Notes under the pieces: generated by a model | Seen by the model: only the letters and a program-made list of their open reading frames with translations | Database searches by the model: none | Told to the model about the DNA's origin: nothing | Translations under genes and position numbers: made by a program | Assembly: GCF_043290135.1 (NCBI RefSeq) | Contig: NC_134700.1 | Location: 77,665,000 to 77,728,999 of the forward strand | DNA length: 64,000 bases | Reading direction: 5' to 3' | DNA from: Rhipicephalus microplus | Taxonomy: Eukaryota > Arthropoda > Arachnida > Ixodida > Ixodidae | In this document: piece after piece, positions 10,816 to 22,715 of the stretch | How positions within the stretch are numbered: the first letter of the stretch is position 1 | How the letters are laid out: each line of letters opens with the position of its first letter

Positions 10816-13800
10816 CTGGCAATGAAAAAACATGCCATCATTTACAATTTCATTTGCTTGAAATATGTCAGAAAATAAACATGGTAAACCAATGCCACAA
10901 GGTGTATAGAGCACCATTGCAGGAAGAGTGATGTGGCTGAAAAACATTTTATAAACAATTTCAGCATGTTTGACCAATCATTCCACTATCTTCTTTGTTC
11001 CTATAAAAATTGTAGCGAGACCTACACAAAATTTGTAAACAATGGCTTCATGCAAATTGGTAACTCAAAATTCAGCAGAAGTAAGCGAAACTGCTCCAAA
11101 GTAGCGTTGGCAAATTGAAAACATTGAACATTTAACCATGTCATTAAACATCGAGTCTAAAAAAACTGGATACTATCGTGTAGTATGTGGCCTGTATACG
11201 TGCTGTATACTAGCATAATGACAATTCTACATATAGTACTGCCATTGTTTATATACGTGATATAGCTCCATATACGCACCTGACAAGATATTTAGATGAA
11301 ATATGTGTGAGATTATTTCGATTTCATACTATTTACTAATTACTACTGTGACGACTGATGTCCGACTGATTACATTTAGCACTTATCAGCTTCGACCTTA
11401 TTCATGCTACAAAAACTGGAATTTTCAGTGTATGGCTCATTTAGCAGATTTTAGTTGAAATTTTCAATGTTTACTTTTTTTATGAAATATGAAAACATAT
11501 GAATGTGTGCCAATTATAAACTGGTGCTTTGGCAATACTTACATGAGACTGTAACTACTTTTGTCGTTTACTCAGCTTAATTGCTTTTATATCATGTCTG
11601 CCATAAGTTATGGCATTTTAAATTGTATTGCTCATATTTGTGCTGAATTGCCATCCACCTGTTTAATTAGCTTTCTCTGGTAATTCGAAATAGGTATTGC
11701 TCATGCAATTAGTTTATTAATAGATATTAATACCTATAAGTGTTTATATGATGCTTTCATTTCCAGAAGTTTGGAATGTTTTGCCATTTTCTCAGAAAAG
11801 TGCCATCTTTCTGCTTCAATATCAATCTCACTTTCATCCTCGTATGTTTTATACTAGCTGTTATTATGGTCATGTATTTCCAACATTGAAAATAGCTGCG
11901 TGTGTAGAGATACTATGTTAATGTATCGTGTTGGTTGCATATTTAATTCGTAGATTGTATAAAAACGTGTTTTTAGGGTATGTGTATAAAACTGTATGGA
12001 AAGTTTCATTCTTTCAGCACTTTTATGAAAGCACTTGCTAGTATACTTTCTTTTTAGGATTTTAATATGGCAGCTCTTGAAAAGATGCTATTACATTTTT
12101 GTCTCGTGGGTACCTCAAGATGTACTTAGTAGTGTGCTTGCATACTGCATTTTCTCTAATGTCTAATAATTTCTCTGATATTGCACTAACCCTAACTTAA
12201 ACTTGTTTTGCCAGGTTGAAATTACTACTGAGCTTTTGAATGCTAAATCAAAGGGCATAGAGACACATTAAGACGCAATCGATATATCCTTACACTTAGA
12301 CGACTTGGTGAGGTCTCTTGAGGTCCGCACAGCATACCTCTTGTTGACGGCAGCCAGTGACCTCTCAAAAGTTTATCGTCTGACTTCAGGTAGCCGTCGG
12401 AGTAGCAGTCTTCATGATGATGCCCTTGGAGGTACTTTTTGATCCCATTCTATCGGTCAAAGGCTCGTGCATTGTCCCATTCCACACCTCTGGCCACAAG
12501 TGAAAGAGATAACACATGCTGCACGCGAGCGCGAACCGAGCAGAAAAGCCTCCAGTGCACACCGTGAAGCAAACTACCTGCGCTCGAAAGTGAGAGAGAA
12601 AGAGAAAAAAAAAAGAAAGAAAAGTGACCACCACGCCGCAACAGAACACCTACCAAAGACGCCAGCAGGCTGCACGCACGCCGCGTCCCTGACGTTAGTG
12701 CCTACGTCATCGAAGTGAGGCCTCATCCTGCACAGATTTGTTCTGAAAACAGTCTCTCCAAGAATATGTTTTCCACTGGTAGAATTGGAGGATGTTTCGT
12801 GTTTTCCATTGGCAGATTCGGAGCAACCCACTGCGCGACGGAGCGTTCCGCATGCTACATCTTACAGAGACGGATTTTGCCGGAACACCGAAAATGCATT
12901 GCCGTCATTTCCGGTATCGTCAGGCAGCTCGACGGCAGCTAGGCTGTCTTATGCGTTTCTTTTTTCTTTTATTTTTTTGGGCCGGTGTCTAGTCACCCTG
13001 TCCACTTGTTGACATTTCTAAAATTGCGCCATTTGACTCTGCTGGATGTGCTGCTTCTCCCTTTGAGCGACAGCAAGAGGATAAATAACAACAGCGAGGA
13101 TGACGAACAGTATGTGCTATACGAAATGATGTAAAATGAAATATTTCCTGGCCCACCGTGTGCACGGCCAAAAATAATCGGCTACGTCGAGGACGTTTCG
13201 GGTGCCGGTTTAGTGACGTATGTGTGAACTACTTTCGGAGCGACCTCAACCGGGGCGTTTACATGTTCCACTCGCAGATCTGGCTTGGCACAATCCAAGT
13301 GCTCGCTCCAGGACTTCGGCGTCTGCTCCGGATCGACCAGTGGAATTTGCCATAAGTGATAGCAAATGATACTGATAACGCTTCTCCATGTGAGCAACCA
13401 CACAATATTAATACAGCACACGTTGGCCAGTTCTATATTTTTTTAAATATTTATAGGTCATCGCGTTTGATGTAAAACTCCCAATATTACATCGATTTGC
13501 GATTGCCGCCCACGCCGCTCCGCGACTCACGTAAGCGCTCGTGCAGCCAGGTAAGAAAATCCGGGTCCACGCAAACGAACCGCCGTACTACGTAGAGGTG
13601 TCTTGCCAGGTTTTATTGCAAAAAAAAGAAGAAACGAATGAAGACAAAGTTGCACTGCCGCTGACTGAAACACCAATCAAGATAAGCCTAAAGCTCGTGT
13701 AGCCCAGGACCGGTACGCAAGGGACGCCTCTTAAAGCGCTTGTTGGGGGTTTCGATTACAAAACGGAGCAACGGAAAATCAACATTCATGAATACTGTGC

Positions 13801-16080
13801 CAAGTGATCGCCAATGCGTAATGAGTCACGAATAAAGCGCCCAGGTCCCTGGTAATATCGTTCACAATGATTTGAATACGCGTTTTGTCACCACGACTGT
13901 CTCTCCACCTGCAGACACCCATCTGCGGGCTTCGTGCGCGAAGGCCTTTTTAAATGCAAAATGCAATGAGAACTCGCTTGTCTAAATAAATTAGTAGCTA
14001 ATAGGCATAAAACGAGAGTGGGTTGCATACATTCTGCTGCTCATGGAACCAATTTTGAGAACCCATGTGCTCGCACCAGAGCATCCAGGAGACTCGTCGG
14101 ATCCAGTAAAATGACTCCACATTTACAATTACTCACTCACAACAAACGCGTACTCGTAAGTGACCGCACGCAGCAGCGTAAAAATGAAAACCGCAGCGAC
14201 CGAAGGGACGTGCTACGCCTAACAAAGAACCCGAGAGCCAACCCCGCTATGCTTGCCACCCGACTCGGTGGTTTTCGCTAGCCGACAGTCACACCAGAAC
14301 ACGCAACTTAGCTAGTAGAAGCCGCACGCTCAAAGCACGGCAGCACATTTTCGCGGGGTCACGCATATTTCCAACAGTTTAAAGGTGAGTATGGCAGTAC
14401 CATGAGAGCCTTTATCACCAAAAAAGGTGCAACGTAAAAAAACACGATTGGGTGCATCTTACTAGTCTAACTTGGCCTTTTCTCCCCACTGAAGCTAAGG
14501 TTAGCATCAAAATTCAAGCTTTCGAGGCCGTTTTGGAGCAGTTCAGCGCAATTTTCGCAATTTTTATGCTTTTGGAGCAGCTTGGCACAAGAAAACGGAA
14601 ATGTATCAAAAATGTGCAGTATGCGCAGGTGTCTCACCCCTGTCTCAGCTGAAGGCATTATGAACCCGGTGAGTTTTTTTTTATCTTGTTTTTTTCTCCA
14701 CAGTGCCCCCTTTAAGACTTTACATTTAAAACATGCCACATTTCATGCTGACAACTTTTTCGATCATGAAACTGCATAGTCATAAACGTTGCCTCTGAGA
14801 TGTCATTAACCTTAAGACCATGAAGTTTCATACAATAATAACTAGAGAGGAATTTGGTGCTGCGATTGTGTACCTCCATGGGAATTATGAGAAGTACAGG
14901 CTTCGGATTGGATAGGGTTAGCTAGCGAACTGTCTACAGACTTTTTTCTACAGTTTCAGTTTCGTTCTTCGCGAAGCGTGCCTAGTGGATTGGGTGCAAA
15001 GCACTGAAGCAGCGTCTTTGTTGTTCAAAGAGACTGAAGACAGCTAGGTCTCTTGATTTGCTGCAACATTGGAGATTTACGAGCCGTATTTGAGAGCTTA
15101 ATCAAAGCGTCGTCCCCTCACCACTGTGAATAGATGTAGCGTCTCATGCCTGTGCAGGATACTGCCTCGAGTTCATGTTTTGCACGGGCGCGTCTTGCCT
15201 AAACTCGTTTTAAATCGACTGCAAAGTGGTGAGAAAACTAAGTAGATGCACCGTCATGCTCCGCTGACTCGACTTAACAATAAAACCAGAGGTACATTGG
15301 GGGCAGACGCTGGGACAGACGCACCTAGCGTCGCAGAAGACGAAACGATAAGATGTTTCTCACTTAATACTGTACTGTTATTTCCATAAATAGATAATGC
15401 ATACTTATAAGAGAAAAACAAGCATGTTTGTTTTCAAGTGTTGTAAAAAATAATTCATTAAATTGTGATGCCAAATCTGTAACGCAATGACACAGCAATG
15501 CACATGCTAGTGGTTGAATTTGCCAATGTTTCACTTTTGCCACCTTGGTCACGAAAACTTTTTACAATAATGTTTGGGTGTAAATAATTGAAGCAAGTTT
15601 CAATTAAATATAAGTTCAAATCACTTTGTTTTACACTCGGAAAGGAAGCATAGCGAATGTCAAGAACGTAATCCATCTGAACCGGATCTGAAGCCTGTAC
15701 TTCCCACAATTCCCATGGAGATACAAGCGCTGCTGAAGGAGCCCGCGTAGACACTAGAGCCAGATTGCTTTAGGTACTGTTGTATGAAACTCTATAGTGT
15801 TTATGACATCTCAGATGGCCAAAACTTCGCGATCGTGATGTCCCTAAGATGCCACATCACATGATTTGACATGATGACGTCATCAAATGACGCCACAGCT
15901 TGGTCAAAGGTGTGCCAATCACAGGGGCACTGCACAACCGGGTAAGGTGCCTCCGTTCCTCGAGGCAATGTGACACCACATTGAGAATGATGAATTTTGC
16001 ATTTGAGCCATCTTAGTGTAATACCTAAGAGACCCTGTGAATATCAAGTTTACCCTAGTTAGGCTGTATAAACATGATTT
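10816..16080 (-). other. Intron of the SAM-domain gene, with a GC-richer patch
   Basis: The stretch between the SAM exon and the mini-exon at 17077 is mostly AT-rich and without coding signals. About 12450-14400 is visibly richer in G, C and CpG, with short overlapping open frames on both strands (for example 12574-12831 minus and 12715-12942 plus). None shows a motif I recognise. It could hold an alternative promoter, an unrecognised exon or an old repeat. Confidence 0.45.
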
Positions 16081-17013
16081 GAACCTTAAAGGGCCACTCG
16101 CCAGGTTTGACAATTATGAGCTGACAAGCGCAATGCGTAGACCAGGCGTACATGATCACGTTTGCCAAAATTTGCAATGCTACGCGACACGGAAATGGGT
16201 CAAACTTCAAGATGAATGCTGCTCCCCCTCTCCTCTGCCGGCGCGCACCTAGAAAATGAGGGCATGATATGCGCGTATGAATGACCCTAAGTACATGGCG
16301 ATGCAGTGACGTTGGTCCTCTACGCAGACGACTCTGCTCTGACGTTGCAAGCAGTGGCACATGACATGGCAAAAATTATTGAACACAGCATGTGTAGTTT
16401 ATGTAATTTGTTGCTTGAAGAGATTAATAAAGCTCGAGATAAATTATGAGATGCAATAAGAAAATGTGAGTGTCTTTTTTTCCATTTTTCTCCGATGAAT
16501 TACAAAGAAATGTGGGGCTAATGTGTCGGCGTTTCACATGCGTTTGTGTCCCCGCAGTCAGCGCACCGAGCAGACGACCGCCCTGGAAAACTCCTATGCG
16601 TTCGCGCACTTATTGTGCATATCTATTCCATCGTGTCTAAGCCAGCGTTTCCGAACCATACCACAGAAACAGGCAGAAGACCACAAAAAACGGTGGTCGA
16701 CAAAGCGATGCCGCTCACGTGCTCGGTGGTTGGACTTGTTTGGGCCCGTCATGCGCACTCGACCTCTTGGTCGGATGCCTGAGAAGATGGGGAAGAGGTT
16801 TGGCTTGCGAAGGCTACGTGGAGGAGCGGCAAAAGTTTCGAGCTCGCCTCCTCTTATCCTCGTTTCGTGCCGCTTCAAAAAACCCGTTTGCTCCGTTCGT
16901 GATGAACGTATTCAAAAAATTGTTGTGGCAAAATGTTCTTTATCGGACACTCAACAACTTCCACTGTCTAAGTAAAATTTGGTATGGGGCCTGGTGAGTG
17001 GCCCTCCAAGTTC
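16081..17013. mobile_element. MITE-like repeat with imperfect inverted ends
   Basis: The left end, GAACCTTAAAGGGCCACTCGCCAGG (16081-16105), is mirrored at the right by CCTGGTGAGTGGCCCTCCAAGTTC (16990-17013). About 20 of 24 positions match when folded. No transposase is visible inside and no target duplication was identified. The right end is only 63 bp from the mini-exon at 17077. Confidence 0.5.
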
Positions 17014-17076
17014 AACCAGCCATTGCCTAAAAATAAGAAACATGAAAATGAAAAAAAAAATATGTTCTTCACTTAC

Positions 17077-17133
17077 TGGAGGTGGTGTAGCTGTAGGGCT
17101 CCTCGGCTCTACCTTGACGTCGACACTCATGTC
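17077..17133 (-). CDS. Mini-exon 4 of the SAM-domain gene (57 nt, PsiKxExxSP module)
   Basis: On the minus strand CTTTTTCAG is followed by a 57-nt open stretch and GTAAGTGAAG, both ideal splice signals. In phase 0 it reads DMSVDVKVEPRSPTATPPP. The core VKVEPRSP fits PsiKxExxSP exactly, the phosphorylation-dependent SUMOylation motif known from HSF1 and MEF2. It matches the mini-exons at 28604, 33928 and 36185 in sequence, splice sites and adjoining intron bases, so the four arose by exon duplication. Including or skipping it leaves the SAM exon in frame. SUMOylation is inferred from the motif only. Confidence 0.72.
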
Positions 17134-17302
17134 CTGAAAAAGATATTTAAAATAATTCTTAACTGGATTGGGAGAGAACCATATATGATTTCAACAAGAA
17201 AGAATGGAAGAAAGTCTTTAAAAAGCAGGGGCATCAACTTGACGCATGTAGTGTTTTCTGTGTCAAAGCGTAGTTATTGATCCCCCAGTAACAATTCAGC
17301 CC

Positions 17303-17447
17303 TGTAGTGAAGAAGAGGGGCCTCAGCGGCATTTCTCGGCGCCTCAGGGGCATCACCATGAGCATAAGCTCGTGCTTGCTGCGCTTGGCCGGACGCTGCT
17401 GACTGCTTCGCCTTCTGCGTTCTGCTCTGCAAATAAACCCCGTTACA
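17303..17447 (+). repeat. 5' LTR of gypsy B
   Basis: It begins TGTAGTGAAG and ends CCCCGTTACA, with AATAAA at about 17432. The next bases, AGTGGTGGAGTC, form the primer-binding region, similar to element C. It differs from the 3' LTR at three of 145 positions. Confidence 0.93.
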
Positions 17448-17510
17448 AGTGGTGGAGTCTGCTGTGTTTCGATCACCCTGAAGCTTCGAAATCGCATTTT
17501 ACCATCCATT

Positions 17511-18764
17511 ATGCCTACCGACGCAAGCGCCGCTCCAACTCCTCCACTGGCATCGCCTACTGTTTTCTGTGCCGGTTCCCTGTGTCTGCGAGATCCCCCT
17601 GTTTTCTCAGGCACAGAAGAAAAGGACGTTGACGACTGGATTTTAATGTACGAGCGAGTGAGTACTCACAACAAATAGGATGACGCCGCCAAGTCGGCCT
17701 ACGTCTCCTTCTACCTGTCGGACGTGGCCAAGCTGTGGTTTATAAACCACGAAGCGGAACTCCCTATATGGTCGGTCTTCAAAACGAGCCTCACACAAGT
17801 TTTCGGACGGCCTGAGGTACGCAAACGCCGTGCCGGACAACGCTTGCATACTCGGTCCCAGCAGCTTGGTGAGAATTTCACAAGCTATATTGAGGATGTT
17901 CTGGACCTTTAAAAGCGAGTCAACGAGTCGATGTCTGAAGAGCTTAAGATCAAGCACATCATGAAAGGCATTGAGGACGACGCTTTCCAAATGTTGCTTT
18001 CTAAGAGTCCTCACACTGTCCTAGAACTGACCGAGTTATGCCGGAGTTTTGCCGAGTTCCGCAGGCAACGTCTTTCCACCCGACGTCCCTCGTTGCTCGA
18101 CGACTCTTTGTCCAGCCTGTCCACCCTTAGCTTAGGAGAAGACCATGCCCCTCTTCTCTCAAAGATCCAAGAGTTCATCCACGCTGAGGTCGCTCGTCAG
18201 CTCTCTTTGATGTCCTGCGTACCCGATCAACCACGCAGATTGACGTCTACACTCCACGACTTCATTCAAGACCAGGTCGCACAAGTTCTTCCTCTCGCCC
18301 GTGAACCACCACCAGTCGCCGCACCTCTCACGTACGCCGAGGCCGTTGCTCGACCTCAACAGCTTGCGTTCCAGCCAGCGCCTATGTATTCGTCGCCGCC
18401 CTTTTCGCCGCCGACTTATTCACCGCCGCCTATGCCGATACCACCTCGGCCGCAGTTTTCTGCCCCCCAGCCGCAAGTCGGAGTCTACTCCGACCAATGG
18501 CGGACCCACGACAACCGTCCGATATGTTTTGCTTGTGGCGGTGTTGGCCACGTGGCACGTTATTGTCGTCGTCGCCAGGCTGCTCAGAACATTCGACGAA
18601 TGCCCTCTTTCGACCCTCAGTTTTCTTCTACCCCTTCAAGCCCTCCTTCCTCTTCCTTTCCTTCTGATCGTCCACATGGTCCCACCCGCCGCTCCCCATC
18701 TCCACGTCGACGTTCGCTTTCCCCTATGCGTCGCTGTTCCGGACCCACCGACCAGGAAAACTAA
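17511..18764 (+). pseudogene. gag of gypsy B, two internal stops
   Basis: The ATG at 17511 is the first in the long frame after the LTR. The frame is interrupted at 17676-17678 (TAG) and 17910-17912 (TAA) but is otherwise continuous to TAA at 18762-18764. Capsid-like sequence (AKLWFINHEAELP, IKHIMKGIEDDAFQ) is followed by a Pro-rich stretch. One zinc knuckle, CFACGGVGHVARYC, is near 18526-18570, and a Ser/Arg/Pro-rich tail ends in DQEN. Domain order and length match the intact gag of element C. Confidence 0.92.
18755..18761 (+). promoter_or_regulatory. -1 frameshift-like heptamer GGAAAAC at gag stop
   Basis: Gag ends CAG GAA AAC TAA. G GAA AAC is a variant of the X XXY YYZ slippery site, and the -1 frame is open across it into the protease. 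The placement and the GG(G/A)AAAC-TA(A/G) form are shared with elements A and C. Confidence 0.6.
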
Positions 18765-21700
18765 CGGCCGCAGTTCCCGGGGCACGAACTGCGTCCCCGT
18801 CGCCATGCACAAGTCCTCGCCCCTGTCCAGCTAACGTCATTGAAGTGTCACTCGATGGTATCATCTTCATGACGCTTGTCGACACCGGAGCCGCTCTATC
18901 CGTCCTTTCCATCAACCTGTGCCACAAACTCCGCAAAGTCCTGACGCCATTATACGGCCTCTCTCTTTGAACGGCTAACGCACAAAGTGTAACACCTCTC
19001 GCAGCCTGTACCACACGAGTCGTCATCGAAGGGATTGTGTATATCGTCGAATTCGTAGTGCTGCCCTCGTGTTCCCATGACATGATACTCGGCTGGGACT
19101 TCCTTGCGAATAATAATGCTGTCATTGACTGCTGTCGCGCTGAACTTGAGCTATCTGCACTTCCTGATGTTGACGCTGTCGAAGCCTCTCTGCCATATTA
19201 TAAACTGTGTGTTTCCGACGACACCACCGTACCACCGCGCTCTTCTCTGCTGGTGACTGTGTCGTGTGACGCTATTTTCGACGGTGATGTTCTATTTAGG
19301 CCCTCTGCCCTGTTCATTCAATGCAAATGTTCTCCACTGCTCAATGCTCTCCTTACTCTCCACCATGGCGTCACGAAGACGCTCGTGTACAATACGCTAG
19401 AACAGCCTTTACCTTTATTCTATGGTGAATGTCTCGGTCACGTGCATCAGATCGATGCCCAACACATTTTTGACGCTCCATCTAGTTTACTTTCTACGGA
19501 CCTCAGCGCACTCATTTCTGACTATGCTGTTGACCAGTCACACCTTGACGCTTTCCACCGCTCCATCGATGTCACAGCGTCTTCTTCAGAACGAAGCCAG
19601 TTGGAGAACCAGCTGCAAAAATTTCGTGCTTCTTTTGACAGCCACGCTTCTGGCCTCAGTCGCACATCGAACATATCTCACAAGATTGACACAGGAAGCC
19701 ATACGCCTCTACGGCAGCGCCCCTACCGAGTCTCAGCATCGGAGCGCCGTGTTATTGACGACCAGGTTGCTGACATGCTCCAGCGGGGTATTGTACAGCC
19801 TTCTAACAGTCCCTCGGTGTCACCGGTCGTTCTTGTTAAGAAGAAGGACGGCTCCTTTCGATTCTGTGTGGAATATCGACGTTTAAACAAGATCACCCGT
19901 AGGGACGTTTACCCGTTACCCCGAATAGAGACGCCCTTGACTGTTTGCAGGGAGCAGAATACTTCTCTTCGCTGGATTTACGGTCTGGATACTGGCAAGT
20001 ACCTATGGAAGCATCTGACCGACCGAAAACAGCATTTGTCATGCCTGATGGATTATACGAATTTACCGTTATGCCTTTCGGCCTTTGTAACGCTCCAGCC
20101 ACTTTTGAAAGAATGATGGACACTATTTTACGAGGCCTCAAGTGGAACACATGTTTATGCTACCGCGATGACGTAGTTGTCTTTCCCACCGATTTCGACA
20201 CCCATTTAAATCGTCTCGAGCACGTCCTCACACGCCTCACCGACGCCGGCCTTCAACTCAACCTCAAGAAGTGTCGTTTCGGTGCCCGGCAGCTCACCAT
20301 TCTTGGTCACGTCGTATCGCGGGACGGCATACTTCCCGACCCCGCCAAGCTTCGAGCAGTCGCCGATTTTCCAATCCAAAGAACTTAAAGAAACTTAGAA
20401 GTTTTGTCGGCTTGTCGTCATACTTCCAACGCTTTATTAGAAATTTCGCTTCCGTATGTGCGCCCCTTACGGACCTTCTTAGCGGCGACAAGGACCTTTC
20501 CACCTGGTCATCAGCATGCGACGATGCGTTCACCTAACTACACCGCCTGCTAACTTCACCACCCATCCTCTGCCACTACGATCCTGCCGCTCCCACGGAG
20601 GTTCATACTGATGCCAGCAGTGTTGGACTTGGCGCTGTGCTCGCGCAACGAAAGGCAGGGTTTGATCAATATGTCGTCGCCTACGCAAGCCGAACTTTGA
20701 CAAAAGCCGAAGCTAACTACTCCGTGACTGAAAAAGAGCGTTTAGCTATTATTTGGGCCCTTGGAAAATTTCGCCCCTACCTGTATGGTCACGCATTCGA
20801 CGTCGTCACTGACCACCACGCCCTTTGTTGGCTATCCACACTTGAAGACCCTTCCGGACGACTTGCTCGCTGGGCGCTCAAACTTCAGGAATACGACATC
20901 CGCGTTACTTACAGATCCGGTCGTAAGCACACGGACGCCGACGCCTTTTCTCGCTCACCCATATCGAATGACGGTGTTTGCCTCTCTTCCCTCGAGCCTT
21001 CACTTGCGTCATCCGCCTTGCGCAACATGACCGTGGAACAACCAAAGGATCCCTGGATCAGTGGCCTCATAAGCATTCTTTCTGATCCTCTCACTCCTTC
21101 GCCGTCTCGCGCTCTCCGCCACCAGGCTAGCAACTTTTGCCTAAGGGATGATCTTCTTTATCGACACAACTACCTTTCTGACGGTCGTAAGTGTCTCCTT
21201 GTGATGCCCCGCCATCTTCGAGCTGCTATCTGCCAAGCTTTTCACGCAAACCCACAGTGCGCCCACGCAGGCCTCTTCAAGACATATGCTAGGCTTCGAC
21301 TAAGATTTTATTGGCGTGGCATGTATAACTACATGCAGAAATTCATTCGCTCGTGTGCTCAGTGCCAATGACAAAAGTTACCTCCCGGGCAAGTCTACCC
21401 GTCACAACCTCTTCGTTGTCCTAGTCGACCTTTTGATCGCGTCGGCATTGACATTTACGGACCACTACCATCAACTCTAGCTGGTAATCGCTGGATTATT
21501 GTTGTGATAGACCATCTGACACGCTATGCCGAAACAGCCGCGCTGCCGACTGCCACAGCCCGTGACGTTGGAACGTTTCTGTTGCAACGTTTCATTCTAC
21601 GTCATGGTGCCCCTCGCGAGCTCTTAAGTGACAGAGGCCGTGCCTTCCTTTCTGACGCCTTGAAGACATTACTCAACGAATGCCGAATCGTGCACCGCAC

Positions 21701-22304
21701 AAGTACAGCGTACCACCCTCAAACGAATGGCATGACGGAGCGCTTCAACCGTACTCTTGGCAATATGCTGTCGATGTACGTCGCCACTGATCATTCAAAT
21801 CGGGACTAAGTTCTCCCGTTCGTCACCTACGCGTATAATACTGCCGTACAAGCTACTACTGGGTTTTCGCCATACTTTCTTCCATACGGACGAGAACCTT
21901 CAAATACAGTAGACACTATTCTCCCATATAAACCTTATGAGTCCGAAAGTACAACTCTGTCCGAAGCTGTCCAACATGCTGAAGAATGCCGCCAGCTTGC
22001 CCGCTCTTTTTCTACAGAGGACCAGTGGCAGCAGCAATCCCGCCAGACTGGGGACCGTTTGGCTCCAAACTTCCCACCTGGTTTATTGGTATGGCTTCGG
22101 GCACCTGCTACCGCACCTGGCCGCTCCGCAAAACTTCTTCCCAAATACATCGGGCCCTACCGCGTTGTAGAGCAAACGTCACTCGTCAACTATATCGTGG
22201 AGCCCATCATCCCATCCACAGACCTACGCTACTGCAGTCGCGACGCTGTCCACGTCTCTCGCCTCAAGCCATATAATGACCCATTAGTCGTTTCCTCTCC
22301 CTAA
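18762..22304 (+). pseudogene. pol of gypsy B, multiply broken
   Basis: Protease (LVDTGAALSV near 18878) is in the -1 frame to gag and carries a TGA near 18968 where CGA is likely ancestral. RT begins in that frame to about 19927, changes frame after LPRIE, continues as LDLRSGYWQ, PFGLCNAPATFERMM and YRDD (the YxDD second residue is Arg here), then shifts again near 20375. RNase H ([23 protein letters not shown]), integrase ([29 protein letters not shown]) and a GPY module (YIGPYRVV) follow in the third frame. Further stops are at 20535, 21369 and 21807. It cannot make a full polyprotein. Confidence 0.92.
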
Positions 22305-22340
22305 TCCACCAGGATGGTGTCTTTCTCTGCGGAGGGCGAT

Positions 22341-22485
22341 TGTAGTGAAGAAGAGGGGCCTCAGCAGCATTTCTCGGCGCCTCAGGGGCATCGCCATTAG
22401 CATAAGCTCGTGCTTGCTGCGCTTGGCCGGACGCTGCTGACTGCTTCGCCTTCTGCGTTCTGCTCTGCAAATAAACCCCGTTACA
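22341..22485 (+). repeat. 3' LTR of gypsy B
   Basis: Same length and ends as the 5' copy (TGTAGTG...GTTACA). It is preceded by the purine-rich GCGGAGGGCGAT, a plausible polypurine tract. Confidence 0.93.
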
Positions 22486-22715
22486 AGCACTAATGTTGCA
22501 ACAGATGGGCGAATAAATATATTTAATATTGATTAGTATGACCAGCACTGCATTTACCCAAGTCAAAACGGGCGCAAAGCCCGCCAATTATCAATGATGC
22601 CAGCACTGCCAAGAGGTCACCTCCTGCGGTCCCATCCCATCTGATCGCGTGGTCACAAAATGGTGGCGTGAGTTTGAGTTGACACGTCGTCTGCTCAGCA
22701 CGCACATTTATAAGC

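Larger units (their letters stand above)
17303..22485 (+). mobile_element. Ty3/gypsy LTR retrotransposon B, complete but decayed
   Basis: Two 145-bp LTRs bound gag and pol on the + strand. The flanks AGCCC (17298-17302) and AGCAC (22486-22490) match at four of five positions and may be a mutated target duplication. The LTRs differ at three positions (about 2%). Gag has two stops; pol has four stops and two frame changes. The element lies in an intron of the SAM-domain gene, antisense to it, 169 bp from a mini-exon. RT, RNase H and integrase motifs place it in Ty3/gypsy. Confidence 0.95.

Noticed and set aside
12450..12831. Overlapping open frames on both strands near a GA-rich tract
   Set aside because: None shows a domain or credible splice structure; kept only as a GC-rich patch.
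15458..15754. Minus frame of 98 codons
   Set aside because: No motif, no splice signals and low-complexity neighbours; probably chance in intronic DNA.
17234..17614. Minus frame of 126 codons and its near-copy at 22264-22587
   Set aside because: Both lie over the two LTRs of gypsy B; the similarity is the LTR repeat, not a gene family.
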